Positions 8,782 through 19,042 are shown, counted from the first letter of the stretch. The stretch is 64,000 nt of DNA from AP-15 sp963762575 (GCA_963762575.1 CAVXLL010000008.1:16634-80633), one strand, 5' to 3'. The notes: a model not told the origin generated them from the sequence alone. Program-made: numbers and translations.

Positions 8782-11182
8782 TCACAATGCCCGGCGGCTT
8801 TCGGGCTGCTCGGCTCCATTTCGGCGCGCGGCGCGAATCGCGTACCAGATGCGCTCAGCTGTTGCTGGCAGCTCGATATGCTCGACGCCGAACTCCGCCA
8901 GCGCGTCTACGGTAGCGTTCGCGACCGCGGCGAGCCCGGCGTGATCCCGCCTTCACTGCCGCCGCGCATGCCGAGCGGGTTCGTCGTCGACGGCACCTCG
9001 CTAATCTCCGTATCGAAGCCGGGCAGCACGTCGGCGCGCGGTAATGCGTAATCCAGCAATGACCCGGACAGGAGCTGGCCAGATCGGGGGTCGTAGACGC
9101 ATTGCTCCCAGAGCGCTTGGCCGATCCCTTGCGCGATGCCGCCGTGGCTCTGGCCATGGATCAGAAGCGGGTTCACCGCCCGGCCACAATCGTCGACCGA
9201 AGCATACCGGACGACCTCGACCAGGCCGGTTTCCGGATCGACCTCCACCTCGCACACCGCGGAGGTATAGGCATAAGACGGGATGCTCAGCGTTTCGTCG
9301 GAGATCGCCATCAGCGGGCCGCGAAAGTCAGACGGGATACCGTCGCCCAGCCCGCCGGCGGCGACCTCGAACAGGCCGATGCCGCGGTCGGTCCCCTTTA
9401 CGACGAAGCGCCCGCGTGCGAATTCGATATCCTGCTCGGCGGCTTCGAGCATGGCGCCGGCGATGCGGCGCCCTTTGTCGACGATGGCGTCTGCGGCCTT
9501 GGCGATGACCCAGGAGCCAAGGCGCATCGAGCGCGCCGAGGCCGAGCCGCCGCCAGCCTGCACGCGGTCGGTATCGCCGGTCACTAGCCTGACCCGCTCA
9601 GGCTCGACGCCGAGCCATTCGGCAATGACCTGCGCGAAGCTTGTCTCGTGGCCCTGGCCCGCCGACATCGTCCCCAATACCAGCTCGACGGTGCCAGACG
9701 GATCGATCGTCAGCTCGGCCCGCTCGCGCGGCGCGCCCGTGTTGAGCTCGATCGACATCGCGACGCCGATGCCGCGGCAGCGGCCGCGCCGATGCGCCTC
9801 CGCCCGGCGCACCGCAAACCCCGTCCAGTCGCCCAGTTCAGCCGCCCGCCGCAGCGAGGCCGGATAGTCGCCGCTGTCATAGACGAGGCCGAGCGGATTG
9901 CAGTACGGCATCGCTGTCGGCGGGACGAGGTTGCGCCACCGGACCTCGATGCGGTCGAAGCCGTGGCGGCGGCAGGCGATGTCGATCATGCGCTCGAGGA
10001 CGAACACGACCTCCGGGCGCCCGGCGCTGCGGTAGGCCGAGGTCGGCGCCGTGTTGGTGACGACCGCGCGGCCGCGCATATACGAGCAGGGGATGTCGTA
10101 GACGCTGGAGGAGATCGCGATTCCCTTCGCGAGTGGCACGAACGAAATCGCGCTGGCGCCCAGATTGCTGGTGTTTGTGGCGCGCAGGGCGAGGAAGAGG
10201 CCATTCTCGTCAAGGGCGAGTTCTGCCGCGGAGGTCAGGTCGCGGCCGTGGAAGTCGGTGGCGAACGCCTCATGGCGGTCGCAGGTCCATTTGACCGGCC
10301 GCCCGACCCGTCTTGCCGCCCAGGCAACCAGCGCGAATTCGGGACAGGTGCTGTTGCGGATGCCGAAATTACCGCCGACATCGCCCGACACGACGCGGAC
10401 GGCGGCGGGCGGTACCCCGAGCACGGCCGCGATGTCGTCGCGCTGCCGCACCACGCCGCCGCCGGCGCTTGTGTGGACGGTGTACCGCGGCGCGCTCGGG
10501 TCGTAGACGCCGACGGCGCGCGCAACTCCATCGGCACGCCGGTGACCCGGTTGATCGCCGTCTCAAGCCGCACGACATGCGCCGCCCGCGCGAAGGCGGC
10601 GTCCGTCGCCTGCTGGTCGCCGGCCGCGGAATCGACGCACGAATTCGCGCCGTGCTCCTCCCAGACGAGAGGCGCTTCCGGCGCCAGGCCATCGGCCGAG
10701 CGGGTGACTGCGGGCAGCGGTTCGTACCGCACCTCGACCCGCTCGGCCGCGTCCGTCGCCTGCGACATCGTTTCGGCGACGACAACCGCGACCGCCTCGC
10801 CGACATGGCGGATCTTGACGACCGCCAGAACCGGGTGCGGCGCCAGGAAGAAGGGCGAGCCGTCGCCACTCTTGAGCGGCACCTCATGCGGGTTTGCCGG
10901 CACAGGACGGTGCGGGATCGGCTGCAGGCCGTCCCTTTCAGCATCGCTGCCCGTCAGCACCGCGATGACGCCCGGCATCCCTTCGGCCGGTCCGGTATCG
11001 ATATCCGCGATCAGCGCATGCGCGTGCGGCGACCGGACCATACAGGCATAGCCCTGGCCCGGGAGGTTCGTGTCGTCGGCAAAGCGCCCGCCGCCGGTCA
11101 GCAACCGCGCATCCTCGCGCCGTCTAACCGGCTTGCCGATCCCCTGCGGCGCGACCTGCTCTCGCGAAGTCAAGAACGACAT
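8782..11182 (-). pseudogene. Molybdenum hydroxylase large subunit, two frameshifts
   Basis: This is the molybdopterin-binding subunit of the xanthine dehydrogenase/CO dehydrogenase superfamily. The N-terminal part from MSFLTSREQVAPQGIGKPV runs to about 10525 in one frame. The core, with AYRSAGRPE and SHGGIAQGIGQAL, is in a second frame. The C-terminus (AAVANATVDALAEFG to AEQPESRRAL) is in a third frame after a shift near 8930, ending at a TGA at 8782. AYRSAGRPE places it away from type-I CoxL, which has AYxCSFR. No small FAD or 2Fe-2S subunit is present nearby. With both shifts it should be inactive unless these are assembly errors. Confidence 0.85.
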
Positions 11183-11286
11183 CGATCCCCGGTCTCCGAG
11201 CTTGTCCGTCGAATTGTCGTATAGTGGTCATGCTAGCAGCTGGCGAGGAGATTGGCTCAGCGCGAACGGAGTCGCGCGGAACTGGT

Positions 11287-11311
11287 AGTTCGAATCCAGT
11301 TCCCTCCAGCG
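11287..11311 (-). repeat. Dispersed repeat R1, copy 2
   Basis: On the minus strand it reads CGCTGGAGGGAACTGGATTC then GAACT. It lies in the gap between the start of the molybdenum hydroxylase pseudogene and the molybdopterin oxidoreductase fragment, that is, at another breakpoint. Confidence 0.6.
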
Positions 11312-11429
11312 GCGAGTCTCCTGGGTGCGCTTGCAGGTGCCTTTCGGGATCGGGTCGCTGCAAACCTTCTCCGGCCGGCGCATCGATGTCGGCCCGGATC
11401 GCACCATCGTAGTGTCTGACGAGGACGCC

Positions 11430-12654
11430 GTAGCCTATCGCCGTGATGGCTGGACCGTGCTCGGATCCTCCACAGCCTGGATGATGACCGTCGGACCCAC
11501 CGGCGGGCTCGACGTAGAAAGCCTCGCCTATTCGAAATACGTCATCGTGTGGGCGATGAATATGATCAACACCAACCTCCATGCTTGGCCCTTCATCCTG
11601 AAGGCGAGGAAGAACGGTGCCAAGATCGTCGTCATCGATCCCGTGCGCACACGCACCGCCAAACAAGCGGATTGGCACATTCGTATCAAACCCGGTACGG
11701 ATGCGGCACTGGCGCTCGGGATGATGAATGTGATTATCGGCGAAGATCTGGTGGATCATGACTATGTTGTGAAATACACGCTCGGCTTTGCCGAATTGAA
11801 GGCACGCGCCGCCCAGTATCCCCCGGAGAAGGTCGCAGAAATTACCGGGGTGCCGGCGAGTGATATTCGGAAGCTGGCCCGCGAATATGCAACTGTTCAA
11901 CCCTCGGCCATTCGTCAAGGAGTGGCGCTCGAGCGCAGTCGTGGGGGAGGCCAGGCCATCCGAGCGATCACCTACTTGCCCGCCCTTGTGGGCGCCTGGC
12001 GTCATGTCGGAGGCGGTACCGTCGAGATGCCGATCTGGGAATTTCCGTTCAAGTTCGACAAAATTTGCAGGCCTGATTGGATCAAACCGGATACCCGGGT
12101 CATCAACGAACTCGACCTCGGGGCCGCGCTGACCGGCGAGATGCGGCTCGATCCCCCGGTCATGTCGTTGTTTGTATACAACTCCAACCCGGTTTCGCAG
12201 GCGCCAGCCCAATCCAAAATAATTAGCGGATTGATGCGCGACGACCTGTTCACGGTCGTGAGCGAGCTATTCATCACCGATACGGCGCGCTACGCTGACA
12301 TACTCCTTCCTGCCACGATGCAGGCCGAGCAATACGACCTGATGGTCACATGGGGCCATCTCTATATGATGCTCAATCAGCCGGCGATCCCTGCGCCCGG
12401 GGAATGTGTGCCCAATGTCGAGCTATTCCGACGGCTCGCCAAGACCATGGGCTTCGACGATCCTTATTGGGACATGACCGATGATGAGATGCTGGAGGAG
12501 TTCTATGATTGGAATTCTCCGCAGCTGAAAGGAATCACGCTTCCGCTTCTTAAGGAGCAAGGATTCATCCGGCTGAACGTCGGCGATCCGGACAAGCGGG
12601 CGCCACACGCGAACGGGAATTTCAAAACGCCCTCCGGGAAATGCGAGTTCAACC
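11430..12654 (+). pseudogene. Molybdopterin oxidoreductase, internal fragment
   Basis: About 400 codons of the central Mo-bis-MGD domain of the DMSO reductase family are open in frame, with VWAMNMINTNLHAWP, IDPVRTRTAKQADWHIRIKP and TDTARYADILLPATMQAE. The N-terminal 4Fe-4S part is missing. Homology ends abruptly after KTPSGKCEF at about 12650, where an MFS transporter sequence begins in another frame. Both ends therefore look like recombination breaks. The upstream 100 bases carry repeat R1. An original role as a catalytic subunit is inferred; no partner subunits are present. Confidence 0.75.
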
Positions 12655-13393
12655 GCGGCGTGCGGCGGCGTCATGTTCATGCTGGTGCCGGTGACCATCC
12701 TGTTTCTGCGGGAACAGCGGCAACGATCCGATCCGCGACACCTTCTGGAGAATGCCCGCCGCCAGCTCGTCAAAATCGCCACCGCCCGGACGATGTGGGG
12801 AGCCGCGGGCTTGATGGCGCTGTTCTACATCGCGCCGGGCTTTGCGACGGCACTCTTCTACAAGCAGCAGAACGAACTGCACCTCGGGACGCAAGCCCAA
12901 GGCTTCCTGCAATTGATCGCCGGTGATTGCGGCGTGCTCGCCGCTGTCGGTTACGGAATCCTGTGCCGGCGCCTTAATCTCCGCACCTTGCTGGTCGGGT
13001 GCATGATCTTCGCGACGGCGGCCAATTTAGCCTATCTGTTCTACAGCTCGGCGGGCCGCGCGCAGGCGATCGACGGATTGAACGGCTTCGGCTACACCTT
13101 GGCCGAGCTGGCGCTGATGGATCTTGCCGTGCGCGCGACACCTGCCGGCAGCGAGGGGTTGGGTTTTTCGTTGATGGTCCAGCGTCCGCAATCTGGCGCT
13201 ATTCGGGACCGACTGGTTCGGCTCGCATTTGCTCGACGAATATCATTTTTCTTTTGACAGCCTGGTGCTCGCCAATTCGCTGACGACGTTGATCGCAGTT
13301 CCTCTGGTGTTTCTGCTCCCCCGCCTCCTCGTCCTCCGCAAGGACGCAGAGATTCATGAGGAGACGCCCGGCCTTGAAACCGCGATGGAATAG
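12655..13393 (+). pseudogene. MFS transporter (BT1-like) C-terminal part, frameshifted
   Basis: The sequence starts within a transmembrane segment (ACGGVMFMLVPVTILFL) and continues with FYKQQNELHLGTQAQGFLQL, resembling the BT1/folate-biopterin branch of MFS carriers. One extra C near 13175 shifts the frame. The remaining end (RNLALFGTDWFGSHLLDEYH to PGLETAME) follows in the third frame to a TAG at 13391. The N-terminal half is absent. The 5' end is fused directly to the oxidoreductase fragment and the 3' end is followed within 40 bases by repeat R2. Confidence 0.7.
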
Positions 13394-13432
13394 GATCGTA
13401 TCGTCCAGACGGTTTAGCACCACATCACGGTG

Positions 13433-13487
13433 TCATCCGGTCCACGGTGCACTTATAAGCGTGACGGGTGGCTGAGCCCCGCGGCCG
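13433..13487. repeat. 55-bp direct repeat R2, copy B
   Basis: This is an exact copy of 4234-4288. Its right edge cuts into the 3' end of the minus-strand gene that follows, as copy A does with the hydantoinase gene. The two copies bracket 9.2 kb. Confidence 0.8.
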
Positions 13488-13782
13488 GCTTTTTTGCAGG
13501 TCCGAGGCGCCGGCGGTTGGCCCGCATCTTCCGGCGATAGATCGCGACCGTTCGTGCTGGAATGAGCCCGGGACTGCCTGTCATAGCGGCAGTAACCACT
13601 GCGTGCTGAACTTCCAGCGCCGCGGACATTTTTTCCGATACCATGCGGGCTGTCTCGGCTCCGGCGGAGTCGCTACCGGCCGCAAGCAGCGCGAGGCGCA
13701 AGCTAATCACTTGCTGGGCTTCGAGGCCGGCCTGCCAGAGGTTGAAGGAAAGGCGCAGCCAGGATGATTGTTTCCGCGACAT
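13453..13782 (-). CDS. Helical phasin-like conserved protein, altered C-terminus
   Basis: A 109-residue, mostly helical protein starting MSRKQSSWLRLSFNLWQAGL, with a basic end YRRKMRANRRRLGPAKK. It resembles small uncharacterised phasin-like proteins of Rhizobiales. The last ten residues (AAGLSHPSRL) are encoded by repeat R2, so the native end is probably replaced. Its ATG lies 15 bases after the hemerythrin stop on the same strand, suggesting one transcript. Confidence 0.5.
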   Translation of the reverse strand: MSRKQSSWLRLSFNLWQAGLEAQQVISLRLALLAAGSDSAGAETARMVSEKMSAALEVQHAVVTAAMTGSPGLIPARTVAIYRRKMRANRRRLGPAKKPAAGLSHPSRL

Positions 13783-13797
13783 TCGAGCGCGTCGCGC

Positions 13798-14343
13798 TCA
13801 CGCGGGCGGTTCGGTTTCGCCGACCGGCTCGCCCTGTTCGAGCGCATGGCCGGTGAACGTACGAGTCTCCGGCGCAGGTATCCCGCTCGTCTTATATTCA
13901 GCCAGGACTGCTTCCTTTCGGGCCTTCATGCGATTGCCGAGCTCCGTCATATCGAGACCGGCAGCCCGGGCCTGAGGGAAGATCCCATCGGAGCGCTTCT
14001 CCTCCTCATGAAGGTGATGCTCGATCTGTTCCGAAAGCACTTTGACCTTGGCATCATAGAATTCCTCATCGGGCGCGCTCGCGATTAGCTCGGCGATCAG
14101 CACCTTGCTACCGTCGTGCTCGACGTATCCTTCGTTCAGCAAGTCCTCTTCGACCTTGCCGCGGCAGGCCGGGTAGAAGATCTCCTCTTCGATCACGGTA
14201 TGTGCGCTCAGCTCGGTGTAGATCTGCTCGACCAGGGCCTGTTTTTTGGCTGCGCTCTTGGCGGCTTCGAATTCAGCAAACAAGGCCTCCACCCTGCGAT
14301 GGTCGGCCTCGAGCAAAGCGATGGCGTCGACATGGGTTGGCAT
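13798..14343 (-). CDS. Hemerythrin HHE-domain protein
   Basis: A 181-residue cytosolic four-helix protein with the di-iron ligand pattern of hemerythrins: ADHRRVEALFAEFE, HTVIEEEIFYP, a central HDGSKVLIAEL and HHLHEEEKR. Bacterial members bind oxygen or nitric oxide or handle iron in redox stress. The start MPTHVDAIALLEADH is at the family's usual place. It is intact among broken neighbours. No FNR/FixK box was seen directly upstream. Confidence 0.85.
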   Translation of the reverse strand: MPTHVDAIALLEADHRRVEALFAEFEAAKSAAKKQALVEQIYTELSAHTVIEEEIFYPACRGKVEEDLLNEGYVEHDGSKVLIAELIASAPDEEFYDAKVKVLSEQIEHHLHEEEKRSDGIFPQARAAGLDMTELGNRMKARKEAVLAEYKTSGIPAPETRTFTGHALEQGEPVGETEPPA

Positions 14344-14633
14344 GACAGCCCTTTAGGGGAAAAGCAGTTTCGGTTATTGCGCCGGCTTAAAGGTCGCTCG
14401 GTCCGGCACGCCGTCCCTGAGTTGACAGCTCCGCAGCAGCTTAGGTTCCATGGCTGATCTGTCGCCTCCGATCGCGGTTTCTCGCGCGGCGACATCACGA
14501 AGAAAGAGTTCGTTTTGGAGCTTGATCGATTGAATAACAGGCGGGGCGGGACGCTTTCCTTGTCGGGAAAACAATCGTCGGCCTTCCCTGGCCCAAACCG
14601 CTCTTCTGGCGGAACCGCCGGCGCGGAACCAGA

Positions 14634-14658
14634 AGTTCGAATCCGTTTCCCTCCAGCG
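14634..14658 (-). repeat. Dispersed repeat R1, copy 3
   Basis: On the minus strand it reads CGCTGGAGGGAAACGGATTC then GAACT. It lies about 75 bases upstream of the peptide-binding protein pseudogene. Confidence 0.6.
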
Positions 14659-14734
14659 CTGAGTCGGGAACCGGAGTGGTCCCTTGTGCTAGGACGAGCT
14701 GTAGCGAGAAGCGAGTGCGCGGGGAGAACCGATG

Positions 14735-15630
14735 ATGAGGTTCATAGGGAAAGCAATTGCACGGGGTCGCGGCCGTATGGGCGGCGCTGGCGCTCACCTT
14801 GATTTCGGCGTCGGCCGTTGCGCAAAAACCCGGCAGCATACTCAAAATACCCCACGGCGACAGCCCGGCCAGCATGTCGATCCACGAGGAATCGACGATC
14901 GTTTCCGAAGGGCCAATGATGGCCGTGTTTAACAATCTCGTGATGTTCGATCAGCATATCCCGCAGAACCGGCTCGATACGATTGTGCCCGATCTCGCTG
15001 TCGAGTGGTCGTGGAGCGAGGACGGCACGACCTTGACCTTCAAATTGCGTCAGGGCGTCAAATGGCATGACGGCAAGCCGTTCACCGCCCGAGACGTCAA
15101 CTGCACGTGGGATCTGTTGCTGGGTAGGGGGACGGAAAAGCTCAGGATCAATCCGCGCAAGTCCTGGTATCAGAACCTCGCCGAGGTAACGATCAACGGC
15201 TATTTCGAGGCAAGCTTCCATCTGAAACGGCCGCAATCTTCGTTCATCGGGCTGCTGGCGTCCGGTTGGTCGCCGGTCTACCCGTGCCACGTGACGCCAC
15301 GGGAGATGCGGCAGCACCCGATCGGCACGGGCCCGTTCAAATTCGTCGAATTCAAGCCGAACGAGTTGATCAAGCTGACCCGCAACCCTGAATATTGGAA
15401 GCCGGGCCGGCCCTATCTCGATGGCATTGAGTACACCATCATTCGGAACGCCTCTGCTTGGGTCCTGGCACTCGGCGCCCACCAGTTCGATCGTACCGGA
15501 CCGGGCTTCGTGCCGATATCGCTGTTGAAGGAGATCAAGAACCAAGCCCCGGAGATGAGCTGCGAGATCGCGAGCTGGAATACCAGCCGTACTGCGATCA
15601 TCAACCGCGCGGTGCCGCCGTTAAAGCCGC
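14735..15630 (+). pseudogene. Peptide ABC transporter substrate-binding protein, truncated
   Basis: This is a family 5 extracellular solute-binding protein. The signal peptide is split by one extra base near 14764: MRFIGKAIA lies in one frame and VAAVWAALALTLISASAVAQ in the next. The mature part continues with KIPHGDSPASMSIHEE, WEDGT-type repeats and LTRNPEYWKPGRPYLDG. Homology stops near INRAVPP at about 15625, roughly the midpoint of the family. There the sequence joins, tail to tail, the truncated DUF692 gene on the other strand. No permease or ATPase genes are present. Confidence 0.75.
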
Positions 15631-16367
15631 CAGACCGGTGCCGCCACTGGGTGGTCGTGCGTGTCGATCAGATGGGTGCCGCGGTCGGTGTGCCCGGCGA
15701 GGTGGATCTGCACGACGCGCTCAGCGGGGATCGCGTCGATATAGGCCTCGGGGTCGAAACCGTGATTGACCGAACTCACATAGACGTTGTTGACGTCGAG
15801 CAAGAGGCCGCAGCCGGTCATCTCCGCAAGCCGCGCGAGGAACTCCCATTCTGGCATTTGCGAGGCGGCGAATTCGAGATACGTGCTGGGATTTTCGAGG
15901 ATCAGCGGGCGGCCGAGAACATCCTGCACCGCGCGCACGCGCTCCGCGACATGCGTGAGGCACGCCTCGGTCAAGGGCAGCGGCAGGAGATCGTGGGTGT
16001 TGATGCCCGCCACGCCCGTCCAGCACAAATGGTCCGACACCCAGACCGGGCGGACGCGGTGGGCGAGGTCGCGCAGTTGGCGCAGATAGTCATGGTCGAG
16101 CGGCGCGACGCTGCCGATCGACAGCGACACGCCGTGCATGACGATCGGCCGGCGCGCCGCGACATGCTCCAGGACATGCGCGGCATAGCCGAAATTGCCG
16201 ATGAAATTCTCGCTGATGATCTCGAACCAGTCGACACCCCACGAGACGGACGGTGTGCGCAGCAGATGCGGGAAATGGGCGGGGCGCAGCCCCACCCCGT
16301 CGCCCAGGTTGGGCAAGCCCAGGCGACAGGTTTCCGAGGACGGACGCGGCGTCCCGCCCCCGCTCAT
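15621..16367 (-). CDS. DUF692 (MNIO) multinuclear iron oxidase, C-terminally truncated
   Basis: A TIM-barrel protein of the DUF692/MNIO family, whose studied members (MbnB, TglH, ChrH, BufB) use two or three irons to modify cysteines in peptide substrates. Visible metal-site segments are MHGVSLSIGS, SDHLCWTG, ENPSTYLEF, LLLDVNNVYVSS and HLAGHTDRGTHLIDTHDHPV. Homology ends at PVWRL, so roughly the last 30 residues are lost at the junction with the peptide-binding pseudogene. Most ligands lie before this point. The ATG overlaps the stop of the upstream cysteine-rich gene (ATGA), indicating translational coupling with a likely substrate. Confidence 0.75.
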   Translation of the reverse strand: MSGGGTPRPSSETCRLGLPNLGDGVGLRPAHFPHLLRTPSVSWGVDWFEIISENFIGNFGYAAHVLEHVAARRPIVMHGVSLSIGSVAPLDHDYLRQLRDLAHRVRPVWVSDHLCWTGVAGINTHDLLPLPLTEACLTHVAERVRAVQDVLGRPLILENPSTYLEFAASQMPEWEFLARLAEMTGCGLLLDVNNVYVSSVNHGFDPEAYIDAIPAERVVQIHLAGHTDRGTHLIDTHDHPVAAPVWRL

Positions 16368-16994
16368 GTCGACGGCGGGAACACCAGGCGCAACGTGTTC
16401 GGCGGCGCCGGTTCGGCCGGCGCCGTCTTGCCGCGATGCTTCATCACCTCCTGATAGGCCTTGTAGGCCACGGCGACGGACATGCCCTTGCCGAAGTCGA
16501 TCTGTGCGCCATCGATCTCGACCGCGTGCCAGCCGCCGTCCGATTGCTGCAACGAAATCGAAGAGCTGCATGTGGCCTCTCTTGGGATAGAGCTGATAAG
16601 CCGAAATCGGGACCGCGCAGCCGCCGAAGCTGCCGCATTTATTGTCGCTGGGCGCCGAATAGGGGCCGTCGGCGAAGGGGTTGCAACCGCCGAAGGTGCG
16701 CACTTCGAGCATCGTCTCGGCCTTGAGCTTGCTGCTGCAATTGCTCGGCGCGGTGCCGGTGTTGAACATTTGCACAAAGCCGCAACCGCCCTGCGCGCGG
16801 CAATTGTTGGAGCCCTTGCAGGTGTGGAAGATCGCGACATTAGCGCAATCGTTGGTGCCCAGGTCGTTGAAATCGAGCGATTGGCAGGCGTGGAACAATG
16901 TGTTCTGAGCCGGCGGCGCAAGACCGATCGACAAATCCGGCGCCTCGCCGAACACCGCCCAGCAGATCGCCATGCGGTCGCCCGAGCCGCCCAT
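16364..16994 (-). pseudogene. Cysteine-rich partner protein of the DUF692 enzyme, one frameshift
   Basis: The reading begins MAICWAVFGEAPDLSIGL (ATG at 16973, or 16994 with six more residues). It holds ten cysteines in about 118 residues, with FHTCKGSNNCRAQGGCGFVQ and PSDNKCGSFGGCAVPISA. After MQLFDF the frame shifts near 16550 and resumes as QQSDGGWHAVEIDGAQIDFG, ending LRLVFPPST. The spaced Cys-Gly motifs and coupling to DUF692 make it a candidate modified peptide or metal-binding protein. Its N-terminus may be incomplete, because the sequence upstream is unrelated. Confidence 0.55.
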
Positions 16995-17526
16995 CGAAGG
17001 GCCGGGACCTTACGGTCTGCCGACGACGCAGCAGACGGCGGATGCGCTGAACGCGCTGGCGCACGACCCGGGAACCGACAACTACAGAACGCTCACCCAG
17101 GCGTCGATCGGCGCAATCGCCGGCGTCACCACCGTGCTCAACGACTACTGGAATGCCGAAAAACAGGCGAAAGCAGACCAGCGGCGCCAGCCGCGCGAAC
17201 CCGGCCCGCCAGGTCGCATCGCCATCTGGCCCTTCTGCGAGTTCGTGCGGCCGCGCGAGAACGTTGCGCTCGCGTCCCGGACCACGGAATGGCGGGCGCC
17301 GCGGAAGCGGCAGTCGCCGGCCGCGACATCCGCCTCCAGGACGCGCGCCAAGCCGTCGCCGAGGCGTAATCGGCGTGCCCACCAATGCCGGCGTACAGCC
17401 GGCTCCTGCGGAACTGTCCGCTCGCGCTCATCGCCCCGTGCCGTTGACGATCGGCTTCATCTCCGCCCGCCGGTCGGCGCGGTGCATCGAGCCGCATTCA
17501 AGACCTTGGGCGGCGGGCTTAGAATC
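16978..17526 (+). other. Decayed region with one coding-like stretch
   Basis: Between the cysteine-rich gene and the CBS gene there is no complete gene. On the plus strand, about 16978-17180 reads like protein (LPTTQQTADALNALAHDPGT, later SIGAIAGVTTVLNDYWNAEK) and then loses coding character. I do not recognise the family. It is most likely a gene fragment brought in by rearrangement. Confidence 0.3.
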
Positions 17527-18240
17527 TCAGAACCCGGGGATCACTGGTATGAACAACATATGCATTTTGACCTCCCGCACCCCTGGGATGTTCTCGGCGG
17601 CAATGCGCAGAGCATCTATCTCGGCCGACGGCATGTCGTCCGGCAGCCAGAAATGGACCACGCCACCTGTTACCTGAATGTCCTCCGGCCAGATCCTGGC
17701 CCAATCCTGCCGCTTCAGCTCGGTGAGCAGTCTTTCGCGAATATGCCGATCGTCTGTTTCGTTCGACTTCCGGTGAAGCTCTGGCGCGGTCGCGAGAGCA
17801 CGTACGAGATTGGCGCGGCTGATGATGCCCACAACCTTGCCATCGCGAACGACTGGCACACGCTTGATCCGCTTCTCTTCCAGCTGTGAGGCAACGTCAG
17901 AAATCGGGGTATCCTCTGTTACCGTGACCACGTCTCGCGTCATTAGGTCCTTAACCGTACGACTGTGCGATTTGATGTAGTCGCGGGCGGCTTCCTCACG
18001 CTCTGCAGCGAGCATCTCGAGCCACCAGGAGCGCCGCCGCCGATGGTGCCGGCGTTCGGTTCCGAGTTCGGCTCTGTGCATCAAATCGCCTTCGCTCACA
18101 ATGCCGACGAGCTTACCATCGCTATCGACGACAGGAACGCCGCTGATCCCGTGATCCGAGAGCAGTTTCGCGAGTTCTTTTACCGAAGCATCGGGCGAAA
18201 TTGTAATAACGTCGGTGGTCATTATGTCGGCCGCACGCAT
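17527..18240 (-). CDS. Twin CBS-domain protein with C-terminal BON domain
   Basis: A 237-residue protein with two CBS domains. The first (MRAADIMTTDVITISPDASV, GISGVPVVDSDGKLVGIVSE) covers residues 1-60. The second (VKDLMTRDVVTVTEDTPISD, IKRVPVVRDGKVVGIISRAN) covers about 90-155. A BON domain fills the last 70 residues. CBS pairs bind adenine nucleotides, and BON domains bind membranes or lipids. The ATG at 18240 has GGGAG upstream. A perfect FNR/FixK box lies 80 bases ahead of the start, so expression under low oxygen is likely. Confidence 0.85.
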   Translation of the reverse strand: MRAADIMTTDVITISPDASVKELAKLLSDHGISGVPVVDSDGKLVGIVSEGDLMHRAELGTERRHHRRRRSWWLEMLAAEREEAARDYIKSHSRTVKDLMTRDVVTVTEDTPISDVASQLEEKRIKRVPVVRDGKVVGIISRANLVRALATAPELHRKSNETDDRHIRERLLTELKRQDWARIWPEDIQVTGGVVHFWLPDDMPSAEIDALRIAAENIPGVREVKMHMLFIPVIPGF

Positions 18241-18319
18241 CGCATTTGTCTCCCAACTGAGGGTTGAAATAATCTCGTAAGGTGCGTTCGAACGGTATCG
18301 ACACCATTGCTGCCACGCG

Positions 18320-18333
18320 TTGACGCTCGTCAA
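18320..18333 (-). promoter_or_regulatory. FNR/FixK box upstream of the CBS-BON gene
   Basis: TTGACGCTCGTCAA is a perfect TTGA-N6-TCAA palindrome in the intergenic region, 80 bases before the start at 18240. Confidence 0.7.
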
Positions 18334-18588
18334 TTTCCAACAGATTTCTATTGAGGGCGATGGGCAGGTTACCATGCGGCCTTGACCAACTCGCCGACCC
18401 GGAAGCGAGGGCTGACACGACCAAGGTCCTCAAGACCCCTGATGTCGGGCGCCCGCGCCAGGGCGAGCTTTGCCGGTGCCAGCGGATCAAATCGAGGCCG
18501 CTGCCGGCGCGCGACTTCCTCGCGCAATTCCATGGCGAGGATCTGCCGCTGGCGGGCTTAGCGGGGGATGTGCCAAGCCCATCTTTGA

Positions 18589-18777
18589 TCACGCGCACGC
18601 GCGGAAACCGATGTCACGGCTTCGGCCGGCGGTTTCGGCCTTAGTCACGCCGCGCAGACCCAGATAGACTACCGGCATCGACCCGGGGAAAGCGGCAAAC
18701 CCGCCGATGATGTCTCGGGCAGCGCCCGCGGCACAGCTGGCTTCCAGCCCGACACCTTGATCCGCAGCCTGTGGGGC
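18589..18777 (-). pseudogene. Unidentified gene fragment
   Basis: Sixty-two codons read as protein on the minus strand (GVGLEASCAAGAARDIIGGF, then AAFPGSMPVVYLGLRGVT) and end at a TGA. There is no start, and upstream homology is lost. The family was not recognised. It lies in the 0.9-kb stretch between the CBS gene and 19157, which otherwise holds repeat R1 and no gene. Confidence 0.3.
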
Positions 18778-19017
18778 TTGTAGTGCTGCCTTGCTTGCGC
18801 CAATCGCGGTGCGGATTGCGGGCTATAGTTGGGTGGCGCGCTTCTACGCTGAGCGCGGGCCGCGCGCAGCCTGCTTGCTGGCGGCCTTTGGATGGGCTTC
18901 GATCTGACGACAGATCCTCGTTGCGTTTGGGCCGAAGCCAGCAGGAACGCACCGCGCCCGTTCGAGCGCCGGTGGAGAATTTGTTCCCCGAGCGGACCGA
19001 GCGTTCGCAGACTTCGC

Positions 19018-19042
19018 CGCTGGAGGAAGCCGGATTCGAACT
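19018..19042 (+). repeat. Dispersed repeat R1, copy 4
   Basis: Reads CGCTGGAGGAAGCCGGATTC then GAACT, preceded by GTTCGCAGACTTCGC, which matches the flank of copy 1. It lies between two gene fragments. Confidence 0.6.

Noticed and set aside
11124..12212. Minus-strand frame of 362 codons across the molybdopterin oxidoreductase
   Set aside because: The plus-strand fragment has recognisable molybdopterin-domain motifs; the minus frame has none.
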